DNA from: Clarireedia homoeocarpa
Lineage: Eukaryota > Ascomycota > Leotiomycetes > Helotiales > Rutstroemiaceae
NCBI GenBank assembly: GCA_001465935.1
Contig: LNKV01000041.1
Coordinates: forward strand, 170,877 to 234,876
Reading direction: 5' to 3'
DNA length: 64,000 nt
Shown: positions 61,143-64,000 of the stretch, in pieces
Layout: each line of letters begins with the position of its first letter
How positions within the stretch are numbered: the stretch's first letter is position 1
Translations under genes and position numbers: made by a program
Notes under the pieces: model-generated
Database searches by the model: none
What the model was told of the DNA's origin: nothing
What the model saw: only the letters and a program-made list of their open reading frames with translations

Positions 61143-63683
61143 CTACCCCGCAAAAATCCACTCCATCACCGCATCCCTCAAGTTCTCCTCTTCCTCCCCC
61201 TTCCCACCCACTCCTTCCAAAGCTAACAACCCACTAATCACCCGCAATTTCCTTTCTTCATCATAGTTCCCCTCCTCCTCCTCCTCTCCATCCGTACCTA
61301 TAATCCTCCAAATCCTCTCCTTCAACTTATACTCCATCTGCGCCCCCTCCAATATCGGGCGTATATACCGCCGCGGATCCGTAGGCGTGAGTTCTGGCGG
61401 AGCCGAGTGCGTGTTCGAGGTACTGATCGTGATGCTAGCTTGTGCAGAATACGAGATCGCGCCGACGTGGACTCGTGTTCCGTTGTGTACCGGCGAGGGA
61501 TTGAGCTCGCGTTTCTCCTCCTCGTTGTTGATTTGTAGAGTTGCGTGGAGGGCTTGTGTATTGCGTGTATGCACGCCGAGCAATCGGATACTCCATTCGC
61601 GGGTTTTGTTTGAGGGATCCGCAGGGCCGGTAGTAGGACCGATGATCACCTTTCTCGCCGCGTGTTTATACGAAATTGGTGTTTTTACCCACTGTACATC
61701 TTCCACTCTACTCCCCTTCCCATCGTCCTCCAGCATCTCAAATGTTCCATCCCTCCCCACCACAATCCAAACCTCCACCTTCTTAACTTCGTTCTCTGCC
61801 CCGTTCACCGGCTCCTCCTCCCCATCCAACGGCACAATCGCCCCTTCCCCCGCAAAAACCGGATACCCCTTCAACCCCCTCGAAACCATCAATTCTCTCC
61901 CCCCCCTATACCTCGCCCCCTCAAAAACATCCACCCACCACCTCCCTCCGGGTAGCCACCCCTTCGTCTTCCCCAATCCCACCCTCCTATCCGCCCTCCT
62001 CGTAATCGGCATCACCACCAATTCACTCCCAAACACATATTGATTCGGCACCTCATACGCCGCCTTCTCCTCCGGCCACAACCAATACATCGGTCTCACC
62101 AATGGCGCTCCCTCCTCCTCTCCCTTCGCACACCTCGCATTCATCGTGTACAAATACGGCAACAATCTATGTCTCAACTTCAAAAACCCCTTCATAACCC
62201 CCTCCGCTTCCGCCCCATACATCCATGGCTCCTTCCTCATCCACCGACTATTCGACGAATGCAATCGCAAAACCGGGCTAAAGCACCCCAACTGTACCCA
62301 CCTCGCCGCCAACTCATCATCTTTACACCCGTACAAATGCCCCCCGATATCATGACTCCACCACCCATAACCTATATTACTCGCCGTCGCCGTAAACTCC
62401 GGCTGAAACGCCAGCGACTCCCAGGATGCGATCGTATCCCCTGAAAACCCCACCGGATAGCGATGCGACCCGGGTCCCGCATACCGACTGAATGTCAGCG
62501 GGCGGGAGTTGTGATTATTCAGCGCGTTGTCGAGGAAGTGGAAGTGGTTGAGTACCCACAGCGGATCGATCCCGGGGATACGCGAATGCGAACCCTGCTG
62601 CCAGTCCACCCACCAGAAATCCACGCCCTGCTTTTCGATCGAACGGTGCAGGACGTCGAAGAAGGCATTGAGGAAGGGAAGGGAGGTGATATCGAAGTGA
62701 ATGGGGTCGTGATCATGCGTTGGGTGCGAGAGCGCGGCTGCCATAGCTGGGTAGAGATCTTCGTACGATTGGACCCCGTCGGCAGGGTGGTCGTTGAGAC
62801 TTACTTTTAATTTACGGTTATGCAGCTCTGCGAGAAATTCCTCCGGATTGGGGAACAATTTCCTATTCCACGTGTACCCCGTCCAGCCCGTTTTGCCGCT
62901 CGCGAGCACTTGCGGGTCATCCACTATGTGCCAATCCATATCAAGCACCGCAACACTAAGCGGGATTTTCTCCTGGCCAAACCGATCCATCAGAGCGAGA
63001 TATTCCTCATCGCTATACGCATAGTATCTCGACCACCAATTCCCCAGCGCCCAGCGCGGAAGAAGTGGCTGTTTTCCAGAAAGCATGTATAATGCCTTCA
63101 CAGCCCCTTGGTAATCATGTCCATATGCAAATAAATACCCATCGATCCTGCCCTCCCCGGGCCGCCGCGTAGCAACAAACCCTTCCGCATCAAACAACAT
63201 GCTCCGCGAATCATCCATCGTCGCAAAGCCTTTCCTACTCACTACCCCCGTGCCCAGCGGAATCCGCCCATTCGCATCATCTAGCGTGCGGGCCGTACCG
63301 CCCAAGTTCTCGCGCTCTTCCTCGCCGAACCGCCACACGGAGCTATGGTCCGTGAAACTCCCCTTGATATCCGCGCTAAGACTGCTGGGCGCGAAGACCG
63401 CCCCGACGGTGTAGGTGAGGTGGAATTTTGCCGTGATGATCTGGAGTGTGTTGTTGGTATTTACGACGCGGAAATCTGGGACAGGGTGAGCCCGGTGTAG
63501 AGCGAAGACACTGGCGCGGTCTTCGAAGATGCTGTCGGGTGCCCATTCATACCGCAGGAGACCGTCGGTTAGGACCGTGAAGCGGTATTTGTTAGAGCTG
63601 CCGCCGACGACGGCTTGTGAGTTGGCGATGGGGTGGACGGGGAAGTGGGAGCGGTGCCCAAGGGGTGTGTTCTTCTCACTCAT
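61143..63683 (-). CDS. Glycoside hydrolase family 31 (alpha-glucosidase/alpha-xylosidase type)
   Basis: Intronless, 846 residues from the only ATG near the start of the frame; the open frame continues upstream without an ATG. The N-terminal beta-sandwich leads into a TIM barrel. The catalytic nucleophile candidate is Asp360 in FWWVDWQQG and the acid/base candidate is Asp416 in GFSGDTIASWESL. GWWSHDIGGH and SPVLRLHSSNSRW complete the substrate pocket. A beta-rich C-terminal region with acidic low-complexity segments ends the protein. The WWVDWQQ nucleophile region belongs to a GH31 branch apart from the classical secreted maltases (which read WIDMNE). No signal peptide is seen, so the enzyme is probably intracellular. 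The substrate, an alpha-glucoside or other alpha-linked sugar, is not determined. Confidence 0.94.
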   Translation of the reverse strand: MSEKNTPLGHRSHFPVHPIANSQAVVGGSSNKYRFTVLTDGLLRYEWAPDSIFEDRASVFALHRAHPVPDFRVVNTNNTLQIITAKFHLTYTVGAVFAPSSLSADIKGSFTDHSSVWRFGEEERENLGGTARTLDDANGRIPLGTGVVSRKGFATMDDSRSMLFDAEGFVATRRPGEGRIDGYLFAYGHDYQGAVKALYMLSGKQPLLPRWALGNWWSRYYAYSDEEYLALMDRFGQEKIPLSVAVLDMDWHIVDDPQVLASGKTGWTGYTWNRKLFPNPEEFLAELHNRKLKVSLNDHPADGVQSYEDLYPAMAAALSHPTHDHDPIHFDITSLPFLNAFFDVLHRSIEKQGVDFWWVDWQQGSHSRIPGIDPLWVLNHFHFLDNALNNHNSRPLTFSRYAGPGSHRYPVGFSGDTIASWESLAFQPEFTATASNIGYGWWSHDIGGHLYGCKDDELAARWVQLGCFSPVLRLHSSNSRWMRKEPWMYGAEAEGVMKGFLKLRHRLLPYLYTMNARCAKGEEEGAPLVRPMYWLWPEEKAAYEVPNQYVFGSELVVMPITRRADRRVGLGKTKGWLPGGRWWVDVFEGARYRGGRELMVSRGLKGYPVFAGEGAIVPLDGEEEPVNGAENEVKKVEVWIVVGRDGTFEMLEDDGKGSRVEDVQWVKTPISYKHAARKVIIGPTTGPADPSNKTREWSIRLLGVHTRNTQALHATLQINNEEEKRELNPSPVHNGTRVHVGAISYSAQASITISTSNTHSAPPELTPTDPRRYIRPILEGAQMEYKLKERIWRIIGTDGEEEEEGNYDEERKLRVISGLLALEGVGGKGEEEENLRDAVMEWIFAG

Positions 63684-64000
63684 GGCGGATGGGATGGATG
63701 CACGCACGTGCTGCTTGTGAGGTATGAGATAATAGCACACTTTGAGACGATGGCTGTGGAACCGACGTGGGGAGATTGAGGGATTATTGAAGCATGAAGT
63801 ATATATGCGGGGTTGAGGCACTATGTTGAGTGAGACCCCACTTTCCGCATTCAGTTCTCCGGTTTCGATGTATGATGTAGCTGCAGGTGTTTGAGTCGTC
63901 GACAATCCTTGGCTGCAGGCAGCCAAACCCAATAGTACTTGCCGTTAACGTACGACCCCACATCTTGAATCACCCCATTTAAATGAATCACTTCGTACCT
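63684..64000. promoter_or_regulatory. Upstream region of the GH31 gene
   Basis: The last 317 bases hold the GH31 promoter. The reading frame stays open for another 83 codons upstream of the ATG but has no start codon, so this is treated as leader. No motif could be assigned. Confidence 0.5.

Noticed and set aside
63684..63932. 83-codon upstream extension of the GH31 frame
   Set aside because: No ATG in the extension, and the sequence shows no signal peptide or conserved segment.
1..64000. tRNA or 5S rRNA genes
   Set aside because: I looked for GTTCGAATC-type T-loops and the conserved 5S start on both strands and saw none that fold with an acceptor stem. A covariance-model scan would be decisive.

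Overview
The window comes from a filamentous ascomycete (Pezizomycotina). Genes carry short GT-AG introns of about 50-215 bases with ACTAAC- or CTGAC-like branch sites, and the gene set is typical of moulds (Atg1, Gpi10, Sec59, Urb2, Kti12, a Cdc25 phosphatase). A Leotiomycete-like source is my guess from gene lengths and intron style, not shown by the sequence. I rebuilt fourteen protein-coding genes exon by exon. In every model the reading frame stays open across each junction and the total coding length divides by three. I saw no tRNA, rRNA or CRISPR array.

Layout. 1-6147: gene-free, microsatellite-rich DNA running into a pyrimidine-rich leader. 6148-7999 (+): Cdc25 phosphatase. 8000-14043: six kilobases without genes, holding an AT-rich degenerate island (about 10.93-12.54 kb) with a 15-copy tandem array. 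14044-17084 (-): Atg1 kinase. 17085-20577: simple repeats. 20578-21907 (-): single-pass membrane protein. 22512-24670 (-): Gpi10 mannosyltransferase. 24994-25443 (-): possible small gene. 25900-27508 (+): ornithine aminotransferase. 28323-30269 (-): MFS transporter. 30270-34017: repeats. 34018-36646 (+): F-box-like protein. 37705-40390 (+): dolichol kinase. 41442-42747 (-): tRNA m3C methyltransferase, sharing a 210-base promoter with URB2 at 42958-47664 (+). 48087-49049 (-): alpha/beta hydrolase, head to head with a bicupin quercetinase-like dioxygenase at 49915-51141 (+). 51412-52435 (-): Kti12. 52436-56603: gene-free. 56604-59878 (+): C2H2 transcription factor with an unusually long leader or first intron. 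61143-63683 (-): GH31 glycosidase.

Functional themes. Several genes concern core growth: mitotic entry (Cdc25), autophagy (Atg1), dolichol phosphate and GPI-anchor mannosylation (Sec59 makes the lipid from which the Dol-P-Man donor used by Gpi10 is built), and translation or ribosome biogenesis (Trm140, Urb2, Kti12). Catabolic functions are ornithine aminotransferase, the Dal5-like transporter, the hydrolase/quercetinase pair and the GH31 enzyme. There is no secondary-metabolite cluster, integrated virus or intact transposon. The least ordinary items are the tandem array in the AT-rich island, the complex leader of the C2H2 factor with a strong hairpin, an Asp in place of the usual metal-ligand Glu in the quercetinase, a Cys motif behind the F-box, and two genes whose first coding exon is only six bases.
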